In this document: piece by piece, positions 29,257 through 38,616 of the stretch | Layout: every line of letters starts with the position of its first letter | Position numbering within the stretch: position 1 is the first letter of the stretch | Source: a bacterium | GTDB lineage: Bacteria; Zhuqueibacterota; Zhuqueibacteria; Residuimicrobiales; Krinioviventaceae | DNA: 64,000 bases | Direction of reading: 5' to 3' | Assembly: GCA_029561455.1 (NCBI GenBank) | Contig: JAKQIY010000044.1 | Span: 62,001 to 126,000, forward strand | Position numbers and translations under genes: made by a program | The notes under the pieces: generated by a model | Seen by the model: the letters and a program-made list of their open reading frames with translations, nothing else | Databases searched by the model: none | Told to the model about the DNA's origin: nothing

Positions 29257-29737
29257 AATTTTCTCCTTTTAAAATCAGTCAATTTTACTTGTTTAAAAAC
29301 AAGATTATTTATTAAAATTAAATTCGAATTGTAATAATTTTATTGGAGAACAAACAAAATACCATTAAATAGAAAATAAGTTTTAATTGAAATTCAATCC
29401 GCCGAGTAATATCTATCCTATCCTTAGAATATTAAAAATTAATACATTTCTACAATAAATGCAATAAAAATTATATGAAATTGTAGTTATTGCCATTCAT
29501 TTTTTTTATAGGTGCAAATTTTAACTAATTAATGAAATAACTAATTATCTTTTCTCTCATACTCAGGAGACTGTGAAAACGCTTTAAAAATTAATGTTAA
29601 ATTTGCAAATACTTTCAAAAAACATATACCAGATTGAAAGAACTAATCTAAGATTTGATTCAAGTGGTTTCGTAATCAGGAGATTGGGTGCCAGAAGAAA
29701 TTTAAAAGGATGATTGGTAAATTCCCGGCTGGATTGT
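29257..29737. other. AT-rich intergenic region
   Basis: No gene was seen. It contains the second copy of the dispersed 49-nt repeat at 29654-29702 and a weaker relative of its core (CTCAGGAGACTGTGAA) near 29562. Confidence 0.6.
29654..29702. repeat. Dispersed 49-nt repeat, copy 2
   Basis: It matches 31168-31216 and 27985-28033, with the AATCAGGAGATTGGGT core and CCAGAAG tail. Confidence 0.7.
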
Positions 29738-30988
29738 TCAGACCGTCACGGGTTCGGCAAATAAATCCAGCAACTTCATGAGCGAGGCGGAGCGGCTGCC
29801 GATGTTCTTGCGGCGGTTTTCGAGAAATGAAAAGCGGTACGGCGACCGGCTTTCAAGCATATCTCGGTAAGCAGGAGTGGTATAGCGCAAGGCGCGACCG
29901 GCGGCATCTACCGTTAACGCCACTGCGGTATTGCTGAGGATCTTCTTCATCGGTTCGGTTTTGCCGTTGGCGCCGAAACAATCGATAAATTCCATTACCC
30001 TGATGCCAAAATGCAGGGTTTTGTTGATCAGTTCATCCAGTGGAGTATGACCGTTTTCTTGTGTAAAAATGGTTAACAGTCCTGCCTGCTTATCGTCATT
30101 CACATCCTGCAAATCATCGACAAACTGCAAAAAGGCGCCATAGCCGAACATGAATTCCTGCTGTTCGCGGGTGAGATTGCCGGCGATAAGGTAGCCGTCC
30201 GCCACTACCGACGTACCGCCTTTTTCGAGGCTAATGCCGGTAACATCCACATTTTGCGCCGTGCCGTTATGATGCAACAGGGCGAGGCTCTTTATTTGCG
30301 CCAGGTGAATGGCGATGAGACTTTCGTACACCTGCGGGTATTTGCGGCGATCCCATTGTTGTTCGATCATTCCGATGAGAGCAAATATTTTCTGTTCATA
30401 ATTATTGGCGGCGTGCACTCGTTCGCCGTTAATGCGGCGGCCAAACCGTTCGTTGAATTTGCTTTTTACAATAACGGAAACGGCAGGGTCGTCCAGGTAA
30501 TTATCCGTATAGGGATAAAGCAAGCTATAGGCGAGAATGGAAGGCGTCAGTTTTACTTCCAGTCCCATAAAATATTGCAGGCCGTTCATGGCCCACACAT
30601 TGCGGGCGGCCTGGTAAATGTCTTTTGGGTCGATAGCAGGATCGAATTTTCTGGCCTGGGCGACAAAATCCGCTGCGGATTGGGTGGCGGCGGGGGAAAA
30701 GATTATGTCGAGTTGCTGGCGGTCGAAACCCAGCAAGGAACCGGCCATTTCGCGCAGGTTGGCAAAAAAACGCTGCCGGGCCATCCGGCTTTCGGCGCCG
30801 GTTGTTGCCGGAAGTTGGTTAACCTCGTCGATTTTGGTGATGAACTGTTCGAGTCCCGCTTCGCGCTGCTGTTGTTCGGCGGGAGTGAATGAGCGGGTCC
30901 AAACCGGCGGGTGCGAAGGGCACACCCGCCAGATCATGGAGTAGAGGTCAAGGAGTTCTTGTGTTCTGCTATACATTGGGTCTTTCAA
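29738..30988 (-). CDS. Class I isoprenoid-synthase-like protein
   Basis: This 416-residue, all-helical protein was not matched to a named family. It has two Asp-rich motifs spaced as in the class I terpenoid/polyprenyl synthase fold: TDNYLDD (161-167) and DDLQDVNDD (291-299). A KGGTS motif (256-260) lies 35 residues before the second, as in prenyl synthases and terpene cyclases. This predicts Mg-dependent ionisation of a prenyl diphosphate, but the first motif is not a canonical DDxxD and the substrate is unknown. There is no signal peptide. It stands alone, with no isoprenoid genes nearby; copies of a 49-nt repeat lie on both sides. Confidence 0.65.
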   Translation of the reverse strand: MKDPMYSRTQELLDLYSMIWRVCPSHPPVWTRSFTPAEQQQREAGLEQFITKIDEVNQLPATTGAESRMARQRFFANLREMAGSLLGFDRQQLDIIFSPAATQSAADFVAQARKFDPAIDPKDIYQAARNVWAMNGLQYFMGLEVKLTPSILAYSLLYPYTDNYLDDPAVSVIVKSKFNERFGRRINGERVHAANNYEQKIFALIGMIEQQWDRRKYPQVYESLIAIHLAQIKSLALLHHNGTAQNVDVTGISLEKGGTSVVADGYLIAGNLTREQQEFMFGYGAFLQFVDDLQDVNDDKQAGLLTIFTQENGHTPLDELINKTLHFGIRVMEFIDCFGANGKTEPMKKILSNTAVALTVDAAGRALRYTTPAYRDMLESRSPYRFSFLENRRKNIGSRSASLMKLLDLFAEPVTV

Positions 30989-31463
30989 TTGGGTTTTTCT
31001 GGATATACGGGCAGGCAGGGGATTTGTTACAAAGAAAAATGTAGCGCTGAAAAAAAATGAGGAATAGTGATTTGTAACTAAAACCGGGTTAGGAGCGGAG
31101 GGTAATCACCGCTTAGTTTCAAGCAGTAGTTTTATTTTAAAATGATCTTTGCATTACAAAGCAGAAATTTTATACAAGCAGGTACCCAATCAGGAGATTG
31201 GGTACCAGAAGCAAATAAGAACAAAAGTTGGGGTAAGGCCCCTACCTACGAGTCTACAATAATCAGTAAATCAACCACAAACAGTATTAATCCTGAAATT
31301 TGAAAACCTGTTTGATATTTATTATTTTTTGAATATCTTTATTATCACAGGTTTATAATTAGAATACAGGATCGATTGAAAAACTTTGCAGGTACTTTTT
31401 TCAATTGAAGAGGAAGGTATTTCGATTAACTGAACCATTGATAAAGAGGGAGAAAATACTTTA
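30989..31463. other. Intergenic region between divergent genes
   Basis: It contains the third copy of the dispersed repeat (31168-31216) and otherwise AT-rich sequence that must hold promoters for the genes on both sides. No clear promoter consensus was identified. Confidence 0.5.
31168..31216. repeat. Dispersed 49-nt repeat, copy 3
   Basis: Here the core extends to a perfect palindrome: GGTACCCAATC and GATTGGGTACC arms around AGGA-like central bases (31181-31206). Confidence 0.7.
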
Positions 31464-32558
31464 ATGGCGCGAGTGATCATTGGTATTCATGGACTGGGGA
31501 ACAACCCGCCGCAAGACTATGTATACAAATGGTGGTTAGAGTCTATTTATGAAGGATTCCGGGTCGCAGGTTATCGCCTGCCGTGGTTTAAATTCAAGCT
31601 GGTATTCTGGACCGATGTGCTGCACAGAGAATTGCTGGATCCGAATGAAAAGAATACCAAGAGTCCCCGTTACCTGGAAGAACCTTATATACCCGGCACG
31701 GTCTTTAAACCGGCCAAGCCGGGCTGGTTCCGGCAAAAAGCCCTGGATGTACTGGAAAGCCGAATGGATAAAATCTTTTTAAAAAAAGACATGACCATGA
31801 AGTTCACTTCCTTTACCGATAAAATACTGCGGGATTTTTTTCAGGACCTTGACGCCTATTACAAGGCCAAAGATGTGTCGGTAAACGACAGCGAGGTTAG
31901 AAGCGCCCAGGAGGTGATACGGCAAAGGTTGTTGAAAGAGTTAAAAAAGCACCGGCGGCACAGAATTTTGTTGATCGGTCATTCTATGGGCTCGATCATT
32001 GCGTATGACGTGTTAACGCGCGGCGAACGCGGTATAAAGGTGCATACGCTGTTGACCATCGGCTCGCCGCTGGGATTGCCGGTAGTGAGGGGCAACATTG
32101 CCAGGGAGCAAAAACTGAATAATAATTATGTGACCGCCCTGAAAACTCCCCCGGCAGTTAAAAAGCACTGGTTCAACCTTGCGGATCTAAAGGACAAGGT
32201 GGCGATCAATTATAACCTGGCCAATAATTATGGTGAAAATGAACATCATGTGCATGTGGTGGACAAGATCATCGAAAATAATTACAGTTACCAGGGCAAG
32301 GCCAATCCGCATAAATCTTATGGTTACCTGCGCGCGCCGGAGACCTCGGCGTTATTATATGAATTTCTAACGCGCGACCGCAGCCAACTGGCGTTGTGGT
32401 TAAATCACCAGCGGTATGTGCTACACAAAAAACTGCAAGACCGGTTCGCAAAAACACCGCCGGTTGTAAATGTAACACCGGAACCTGCGCCGGCGGCGCC
32501 GCCGCCGCCACCGCCTGTCAAAACGATGAAAAATCAAAAACGGAACGAGTTTTTATAA
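31464..32558 (+). CDS. Alpha/beta-hydrolase, lipase/esterase-like
   Basis: The protein has 364 residues without a signal peptide. An N-terminal strand with IIGIHGLGNNPP forms the oxyanion region; GHSMGS (172-177) carries the nucleophile Ser174; a His in NPHKSYGYL near residue 294 is the likely catalytic base. The family includes cytosolic serine hydrolases of unknown substrate. The C-terminus is a proline-rich tail (eight consecutive P or A residues near 345) that may be a flexible linker. It lies three bases before the lnt-like gene and probably shares its transcript, which suggests a lipid-related role (inference). Confidence 0.85.
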   Translation: MARVIIGIHGLGNNPPQDYVYKWWLESIYEGFRVAGYRLPWFKFKLVFWTDVLHRELLDPNEKNTKSPRYLEEPYIPGTVFKPAKPGWFRQKALDVLESRMDKIFLKKDMTMKFTSFTDKILRDFFQDLDAYYKAKDVSVNDSEVRSAQEVIRQRLLKELKKHRRHRILLIGHSMGSIIAYDVLTRGERGIKVHTLLTIGSPLGLPVVRGNIAREQKLNNNYVTALKTPPAVKKHWFNLADLKDKVAINYNLANNYGENEHHVHVVDKIIENNYSYQGKANPHKSYGYLRAPETSALLYEFLTRDRSQLALWLNHQRYVLHKKLQDRFAKTPPVVNVTPEPAPAAPPPPPPVKTMKNQKRNEFL

Positions 32559-32561
32559 ATA

Positions 32562-34115
32562 ATGTTCAAATCATTACAATCACATATTCGTTATATGTTA
32601 GCCGGGTTATCCGGCGTTATGACCGGCCTGGCCTTTTATGGCTCGCCGTTTAGCTGGCTGGAATGGCTGGCGCTGGTTCCCCTGTTTTTTGCCATTAATA
32701 ATACCAAACCCGGCAAAGCCCTGGCGACGGGATTATTAACCGGGTTGAGTACCGGATTGGTTTTTTTCCTGTGGGTTTTTCCGGTTGCCAGCCGGTTTAT
32801 GGGACGAGCTTCCATTTTGAGTTTTATTTTTTACCTGACATTATCTCTTTTTTATGCCGCACTACCGGCCTGTTTTTCATTTTTATTCACCTGGTATAAA
32901 AAGGTCTTATCCGATAACTTTATTATCCTGCAGCATATATTTGTTGCCGGCGGACTATGGATTGGGTTGGAATGGCTGCATTGCCTGGTATTTACAGGAA
33001 TTCCCTGTACCTTATTATACCCGGTGTATAGTCAATGTCCCATTCCGGCGCTGCTACAACCGGCGGCAGTAACCGGCGGCGCCGGGATCAGTTTTATTAT
33101 TGTGGCATTTAATTATTTGATTTTTATTGCTTTATTGCGCAAGAAGGCATGGTATGTAGTTACCGGGGGCATCATTTTTGCATTATTAACCGGTTACGGC
33201 GTTATTTGTATGAAAATGTGGCATGATCGTCCCGCCGGAACACCGGTTAAGGTATGTATTCTGCAGGAGAATATTGTCGCAGAAGCGCGCTGGAATGATG
33301 CTACGGCCGATTCACTGGCAAATATATTTATTTCGCTGAACCGGCAGGCAGCGGCGATGAAACCGGATTTGATCTTGTGGTCGGAAACGGCAATTCCATG
33401 GACGTTTCGGCCGGATGACGATCTGTTAAATGCAGCGTTGCAGATTTCGGCGCCCGGCGGCGCCCGGCATGTACTCGGCATGTTAACGGCGGCGACGGAT
33501 AATGCGGAAAATGTGTATAATTCGGCCTATTATATTGAACCGGACGGACGGGTTACCGGGATAACCCACAAAGTGCAAATGCTATCGTTCGTTGAAAAGC
33601 CCTTGCTGGACTGGAGTATTTTAAGTAAACTGCGTATGCCGGTATATCGCATGGGTTTGCAAAAGAACCTGCTGGCCGGCAAACGCCGCAGTCTGCTGCG
33701 CACGGCATTCGGGCAGGCCGGGGTGATCATCTGTAATGAAACTCTGACCGGCGAACCGGCGCGGGATGTGTGCGGCCAAGGCGCCACCTTTTTGCTTGCT
33801 ATGAGCAATGACGCCTGGTTTTTGGATCGCAATATACCGCGTTTTCATTTCGACTATACCGTATTGCGCGCCATAGAAAACCGGCGTGATATTGCTGTGA
33901 GCAGCAATGGTGGTTTTGCGGGATTTATTGATGCTTCAGGTAAAGTAGTGCACAGGCGGCAATCCCGCGAACCGCAATGTATTTACGGCACGATCCAGCC
34001 GCGTTATAAACTCACCTTCTACACCCGATATGGCGATGTATTGGTGTATATGTGTCTGACAGCTTTATTTGGATATTATATTTATTGTGGAATCCTGAAA
34101 AGGAGGCAAGTATGA
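32562..34115 (+). CDS. lnt: Apolipoprotein N-acyltransferase
   Basis: The protein has 517 residues: a multi-helix N-terminal membrane region (~1-220) followed by a nitrilase-fold periplasmic domain. The catalytic triad is visible: Glu275 in WSETAIP, Lys337 in THKVQML and Cys391 in IICNETL (most family members have ICYE, so the Tyr-to-Asn change is unusual). It transfers a third acyl chain from a phospholipid to the N-terminal Cys of outer-membrane lipoproteins, the last step after Lgt and LspA. The length fits the family. The stop overlaps the next start (ATGA), so the following secreted protein is translationally coupled. Confidence 0.93.
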   Translation: MFKSLQSHIRYMLAGLSGVMTGLAFYGSPFSWLEWLALVPLFFAINNTKPGKALATGLLTGLSTGLVFFLWVFPVASRFMGRASILSFIFYLTLSLFYAALPACFSFLFTWYKKVLSDNFIILQHIFVAGGLWIGLEWLHCLVFTGIPCTLLYPVYSQCPIPALLQPAAVTGGAGISFIIVAFNYLIFIALLRKKAWYVVTGGIIFALLTGYGVICMKMWHDRPAGTPVKVCILQENIVAEARWNDATADSLANIFISLNRQAAAMKPDLILWSETAIPWTFRPDDDLLNAALQISAPGGARHVLGMLTAATDNAENVYNSAYYIEPDGRVTGITHKVQMLSFVEKPLLDWSILSKLRMPVYRMGLQKNLLAGKRRSLLRTAFGQAGVIICNETLTGEPARDVCGQGATFLLAMSNDAWFLDRNIPRFHFDYTVLRAIENRRDIAVSSNGGFAGFIDASGKVVHRRQSREPQCIYGTIQPRYKLTFYTRYGDVLVYMCLTALFGYYIYCGILKRRQV

Positions 34116-35299
34116 AAAATCTATTATTTATCACACTTATTGTGGGTGTCCTGGCCGGCCAGGTTTTTAGTTATACTTACCAGGGGCATTACCGCTGGCG
34201 CAATGATGATGGCAGCGAGGCGACCGCAACCTGGAAGGCTAATGAAAATACGACTACAACCGCCATAAAAAACACGAATATACGATTAAGAATGGAATTA
34301 ATCAGGGATTCAGAAGCCGGTAATCAGACCCTGTCCTTGTTTTATGGAACGGAAACCGATTCGATAAATGAGACCTGGAAAAAAATAACCACCGACGGCG
34401 CAACCAATCATTTTATACTTTGCAGTACCGATAACTATGCCCAGCATGATGTGGCGCAGAACCGGTTAACCGATACTCCCGGCTACCCCCACAATTGGGG
34501 CTTTTGTAATGAATTAAATGATCAGAATGTTTATGCAATTACCGCCAGTACAGGAATGGAAGTAGAGTTCTGCCTGCAACCGACCAACAATGCACAATTG
34601 GATACGGTTTATTTTTTTAGCATACGTTATAATACCGGGCTAAATCTTGATGGTTATCAACATGTTCCCAAACTTACCGTCCTCGATAATCCCCTGCCTG
34701 TGGAACTGAGCGCCTTTACGGCAACGGCGCTGGGCAGCCAGGTAAAACTGGACTGGATCACAGAAACGGAAACGGATAACCTGGGTTTCCTTTTGCAACG
34801 TAAATTGAGCGGACAGGATACCTGGCAGGAAATTGCCAATTATAATACCGACAAGCGCTTGCAGGGCCAGGGAACTGTTGCTGTGCAAACCCGTTATTCC
34901 TATTTGGATGATCCAGGCGTGCAGGGCGAGTTGTACTACCGGCTGGCTAATGTGCATAAAGACGGCACAGTGGAATGGCATCAGGCGGTTGCTGTGTCTC
35001 TAGAGGCAAGTTTACCGGCGGCATTTACCCTTGAACCGGCGTATCCTAATCCCTTCAATCCCGGCACGACTATAAAATACCTGCTGGCAAAGGATTCCGA
35101 AGTTGATTTGGCAGTCTTTGATTTGCTGGGCCGACAGGTGCGGACGCTGGTCAATGACATTCAGCAGCCGGCTGGGACCTACCAGGCGGCCTGGGATGGT
35201 TATAGTGATAACGGAGAACGCCTGGCGAGCGGCATCTATTTTGTACAGTTCAAGGCAGGCGGTCAGCGCTTTATGCAACGGGTGACGCTGGTGAGATAA
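34112..35299 (+). CDS. Secreted protein with sorting domain, coupled to lnt
   Basis: The ATG at 34112 is chosen because AGGAGG lies five bases before it; the product has 395 residues and begins with a signal peptide. Residues ~20-190 form a beta-rich domain not recognised. A segment with LPVELSAFTAT and WITETETDNLGFLLQRK (~190-300) is typical of sorting-domain proteins in Bacteroidota/Ignavibacteria and resembles FN3. The FlgD-like sorting domain follows (AYPNPFNPGTTIKY, ~310-395). Four-base overlap with lnt. Confidence 0.87.
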   Translation: MKNLLFITLIVGVLAGQVFSYTYQGHYRWRNDDGSEATATWKANENTTTTAIKNTNIRLRMELIRDSEAGNQTLSLFYGTETDSINETWKKITTDGATNHFILCSTDNYAQHDVAQNRLTDTPGYPHNWGFCNELNDQNVYAITASTGMEVEFCLQPTNNAQLDTVYFFSIRYNTGLNLDGYQHVPKLTVLDNPLPVELSAFTATALGSQVKLDWITETETDNLGFLLQRKLSGQDTWQEIANYNTDKRLQGQGTVAVQTRYSYLDDPGVQGELYYRLANVHKDGTVEWHQAVAVSLEASLPAAFTLEPAYPNPFNPGTTIKYLLAKDSEVDLAVFDLLGRQVRTLVNDIQQPAGTYQAAWDGYSDNGERLASGIYFVQFKAGGQRFMQRVTLVR

Positions 35300-35615
35300 A
35301 ATTTAGAAGTCTGTGCTGTTTCAAAAGATATAGAATGGGCAAGTGACCCAGGTTACAAGTTTGAGTAATAAATACCATTCATGTCATTCCGAGGAGCGAA
35401 GCGACGAGGAATCTTTCATGCTTAACATATTGTAAAAACAAGATTTCTCGCTTCGCTCGAAATGACAAGTATGGTTTGAGCGCTTGGCAAATTAAATGAC
35501 TTTTCTCAAATTGGAGTTTTGATACAGCCCCGTTTTTGCGTTTTAGACTTGACTAATTGAGAATTTTACGGTATAATTAAAAAAATGTAATTATCACATT
35601 ACCGGAAACTCAATT
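35300..35615. other. Intergenic region with an inverted-repeat element
   Basis: It contains one full GTCATTCCGAG-type element at 35383-35466; the rest is AT-rich and should hold the promoter of the ferredoxin gene. Confidence 0.6.
35383..35466. repeat. Imperfect inverted-repeat element (GTCATTCCGAG type)
   Basis: An 84-bp element with complementary ends: GTCATTCCGAGGAGCGAAGC at the left and CTTCGCTCGAAATGAC at the right. Related copies occur at 63170-63252 and, in part, at 24482-24512. Repeats of this general sequence are known from many bacterial genomes; none encodes protein. Confidence 0.8.
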
Positions 35616-36896
35616 ATGGCGCATCATACCCTAAAGAACGGTTATTCCCAACTGGTAACCCGGTTGAACCGCTTTCCGCAAGGCGCTCCGCCTTCCGAAC
35701 TTTTATGTAAAATTTTAAAAATTTTGGTTAGTGAAAAAGAAGCGGGATTGGTGGCTTTGCTGCCGATCAAGCCTTTTACCGCGGCCAAAGCTGCGCAGGT
35801 TTGGAAAATTTCTTTAACGGAGGCACAAAAGAACCTCGATGAACTGGCCGGGCGCGCTGTTTTACTGGATACGGAACAGAATGGCGAATTGATATATGTG
35901 TTGCCGCCGCCGATGGCCGGATTCTTTGAATTTTCGATGATGCGGCTGCGCAATGATGTCGATCAAAAGGCGCTGGCAGAATTGTACTATCAATACCTCA
36001 ATGTGGAAGAAGACTTTATCCGCGATCTGTTTGCCAATGGTGAAACCCAACTGGGCCGCGCCTTTGTGCATGAACCAGCGCTTACCGATGAAAATGCGCT
36101 GCACGTGCTGGATTATGAACGCGCATCGGAGGTGATCAAAACCGCCACGCATATCGGTATCGGTATGTGCTATTGCCGGCATAAAATGTCGCATGTTGGC
36201 GAGGCTTGCGATGCGCCGATGGATATATGTATGACTTTTAACGGTTCTGCGTCTTCGCTGGTCAAACATGGCTATGCCCGACAGGTAGATGTTGCCGAGG
36301 GATTGGATTTATTGCAACAGGCTTATGACCATAACCTGGTGCAGTTTGGTGAAAATGTGCGCCAGAGCGTGAATTTTATCTGCAACTGCTGCGGTTGCTG
36401 CTGCGAGGCCATGATCGCGGCGCGGCGTTTTGCGGTGATGAATCCGATCCACACCACCAATTTTTTGCCGGAAATTGATGCGGAGAAATGCAACGGCTGC
36501 GGCAAGTGCGTGAGCGCTTGCCCGGTGGAGGCCATGACGCTGGTTTCGGCGAATTATGCGCGACAGCCGAACCGGAAAACCGCGCGGCTGAATGAGGAAA
36601 TTTGTCTTGGATGCGGCGTGTGCGTGAGGGTATGTAGTAAGAAAGCATTGCATTTACAGTCCCGCCCCAAACGGGTGATAACCCCGTTGAACGGTGCCCA
36701 CAAGGCAGTGATGATGGCCATTGAACGCGGCAAGCTGCAAAATTTGATCTTTGACAACCAGGCGTTATTCAGTCATCGGGCTATGGCTGCCATACTGGGG
36801 GTGATATTGAAATTACCGCCGCTCAAACAGGCAATGGCGAGCGAGCAGATGAAATCGCGTTATATGGAGGCGTTGATTCGCAGGATGAAGAATTGA
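35616..36896 (+). CDS. 4Fe-4S ferredoxin-type protein with four Cys clusters
   Basis: The protein has 426 residues and no signal peptide. The N-terminal ~110 residues resemble a winged-helix region (KAAQVWKISLTEAQKNLDEL). Two unusual Cys groups follow: CYCRHKMSHVGEACDAPMDIC (near 186) and CNCCGCCC (near 257). Two ferredoxin cores come next: CNGCGKCVSACP (~293-304) and CLGCGVCVRVC (~328-338), the second with Ser in place of the usual Pro. This predicts at least two 4Fe-4S clusters in electron transfer or sensing. It stands alone, so the partner is unknown. Confidence 0.87.
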   Translation: MAHHTLKNGYSQLVTRLNRFPQGAPPSELLCKILKILVSEKEAGLVALLPIKPFTAAKAAQVWKISLTEAQKNLDELAGRAVLLDTEQNGELIYVLPPPMAGFFEFSMMRLRNDVDQKALAELYYQYLNVEEDFIRDLFANGETQLGRAFVHEPALTDENALHVLDYERASEVIKTATHIGIGMCYCRHKMSHVGEACDAPMDICMTFNGSASSLVKHGYARQVDVAEGLDLLQQAYDHNLVQFGENVRQSVNFICNCCGCCCEAMIAARRFAVMNPIHTTNFLPEIDAEKCNGCGKCVSACPVEAMTLVSANYARQPNRKTARLNEEICLGCGVCVRVCSKKALHLQSRPKRVITPLNGAHKAVMMAIERGKLQNLIFDNQALFSHRAMAAILGVILKLPPLKQAMASEQMKSRYMEALIRRMKN

Positions 36897-37182
36897 GTTG
36901 GGAGTTATCAGTTATCAGCTTTCAGTTATTAACATGTGGTTATTGATATAAATTACGGCCTGGTTAATGAGAATAAAGTTATAATTTGTTGTGGTCGGCT
37001 TGGACAAGATGGACCAGGTTACCCGGCTATACATTTCCAACCCGACACGCTTTCCTGTGTTGAGTCCATGAAATAAAAAATGACAAATTGTATTATTATT
37101 CAGGAATATTTTGCATAAAATTCCGTTATTATTTTAAATTAACTTGGGTATTTATCGTGACAATTGCTGGTGAGAATTAAAT

Positions 37183-38001
37183 ATGATCGAATGGTTTACA
37201 AGTTTACAACCTATTATGCAAGCCCTGTTGGCAACCCTGTTCACCTGGTTCATGACAGCAGCGGGATCGGGAGTTGTGTTCTTTTTCAAAAGCATCAATC
37301 GCCGGGTGCTGGACGGGATGCTGGGTTTTGCGGCCGGTGTAATGATCGCCGCCAGTTTTTGGTCCCTGCTGGCGCCGGCAATAGAAATGGCGGAAGCAGA
37401 GTACGGCGGGGCGCCGGCCTGGGTTCCGGCGGTGATTGGCTTTTTGCTGGGTGGCGCTTTTCTGTGGGGCATCGACAAGACCTTACCGCATTTGCATTTA
37501 GGTCTGCAAACCAAAGATGCCGAAGGTATAAAAACACACTGGCAGCGCAGCATATTACTGGTGCTGGCGATAACCCTGCACAACTTTCCGGAGGGCCTGG
37601 CGGTGGGCGTAGCATTCGGCGCGGTGAGCGCGGGGCTGCCGGAAGCATCGTTGGCCGGAGCGGCGGCGCTGGCGATCGGCATAGGGATTCAGAATTTCCC
37701 GGAAGGCGCGGCTGTGTCTGTGCCGCTGCGCCGTGAAGGCTTGTCGCGTTTCAAGAGTTTCTGGTATGGACAGATGTCCGGCATTGTGGAACCGATTGCC
37801 GGGGTGATTGGCGCCGGGGCGGTGATTTTAATGCGGCCGATTTTGCCGTATGCATTGTCCTTTGCCGCCGGCGCTATGATCTATGTAGTGGTTGAAGAAC
37901 TGATCCCGGAATCCCAGCAGGACAAGGAAACGGATATTTCCACCATCGGCGCAATGCTCGGTTTTGCGGTAATGATGATGCTGGACGTGGCGTTGGGTTA
38001 A
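37183..38001 (+). CDS. ZIP family metal transporter
   Basis: The protein has 272 residues with about eight membrane segments. The metal-binding motifs HNFPEG (helix 4, ~130) and QNFPEG (helix 5, ~170) are both present and define the ZIP family, GufA-like subgroup; both groups contribute zinc or iron ligands. A His-containing loop (LPHLHLGL) lies between helices 3 and 4. It should import divalent metals such as Zn or Fe across the inner membrane. It is a monocistronic gene, with a ~290-base AT-rich spacer before it that holds nothing recognisable. Confidence 0.93.
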   Translation: MIEWFTSLQPIMQALLATLFTWFMTAAGSGVVFFFKSINRRVLDGMLGFAAGVMIAASFWSLLAPAIEMAEAEYGGAPAWVPAVIGFLLGGAFLWGIDKTLPHLHLGLQTKDAEGIKTHWQRSILLVLAITLHNFPEGLAVGVAFGAVSAGLPEASLAGAAALAIGIGIQNFPEGAAVSVPLRREGLSRFKSFWYGQMSGIVEPIAGVIGAGAVILMRPILPYALSFAAGAMIYVVVEELIPESQQDKETDISTIGAMLGFAVMMMLDVALG

Positions 38002-38044
38002 TAATGGAAAGGGTGGTTAATTTATTGAATGGTGAGGGAAAAGA

Positions 38045-38371
38045 ATGAGAATTTTAGATAACAGTATTTCCATCGGCCTGAAACAGCTTTTAAACAGCCA
38101 GATCGAGCGGTTTGGCAAGGTGGAAAAACTGGATTTTAATTCCGGTAAACGGCAGTTGGAACTGATCCTGGATTTGCGCGGCGAAAAAGACCCGGTGGAA
38201 GTGGTGATAACGGATTTTAAACTGATCAAGGAAGCGGAAAAAACCTTCATTCAGATCAACAAGCTCCATACTTCCAAAGTATGGGTCAATATTTTGTGGA
38301 CGGACTGGATCAGGCAGTACCGGTTTGAGGTGCCGCAGCAGTATGCGGCAGTGGTGAAATTTTTGTTGTGA
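38045..38371 (+). CDS. Small hypothetical protein
   Basis: This 108-residue protein was not recognised. GAGGG lies ten bases before the start. It looks like a compact alpha/beta domain: two short helices, a beta-hairpin (KLDFNSGKRQLELILDLRG) and a C-terminal IRQYRFEVPQQYAAVVKFLL segment. There is no signal peptide or membrane span. It lies 43 bases after the ZIP gene and may be co-transcribed with it. Confidence 0.7.
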   Translation: MRILDNSISIGLKQLLNSQIERFGKVEKLDFNSGKRQLELILDLRGEKDPVEVVITDFKLIKEAEKTFIQINKLHTSKVWVNILWTDWIRQYRFEVPQQYAAVVKFLL

Positions 38372-38552
38372 GGGGGGATACATTTTTGAGAGCGCTGGAA
38401 TTCGTGAGCCAGGGTAGAAATTCGGTAAAAGGGGTCAAGTGGACGGCATGGACCAGGTGGACGTGTTTTTTGTTATTTTTGGCATTCAAATGTCATTTTC
38501 CAACTCATAATAAAGGCTGGGAGAGAGGGCTTTCCGGCGGAGCCGGGTTAAG

Positions 38553-38575
38553 TTGTTCCAAGCCAGAGGCTTGGA
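38553..38575. repeat. Perfect 10-bp palindrome
   Basis: GTTCCAAGCC and GGCTTGGAAC arms with an AGA loop, in the 245-base spacer between the small protein and the convergent rmuC. The same CCAA-type palindrome family recurs near 24858, 42697, 43711 and 43803. Confidence 0.7.
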
Positions 38576-38616
38576 ACCAGGTAGCCAGGTATAGGAACCT
38601 GTTTTGCAAATTCCAA

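Noticed and set aside
30254-30892. Long plus-strand frame opposite the isoprenoid-synthase-like gene
   Set aside because: The minus-strand protein has coherent Asp-rich motifs; the plus-strand product has none.
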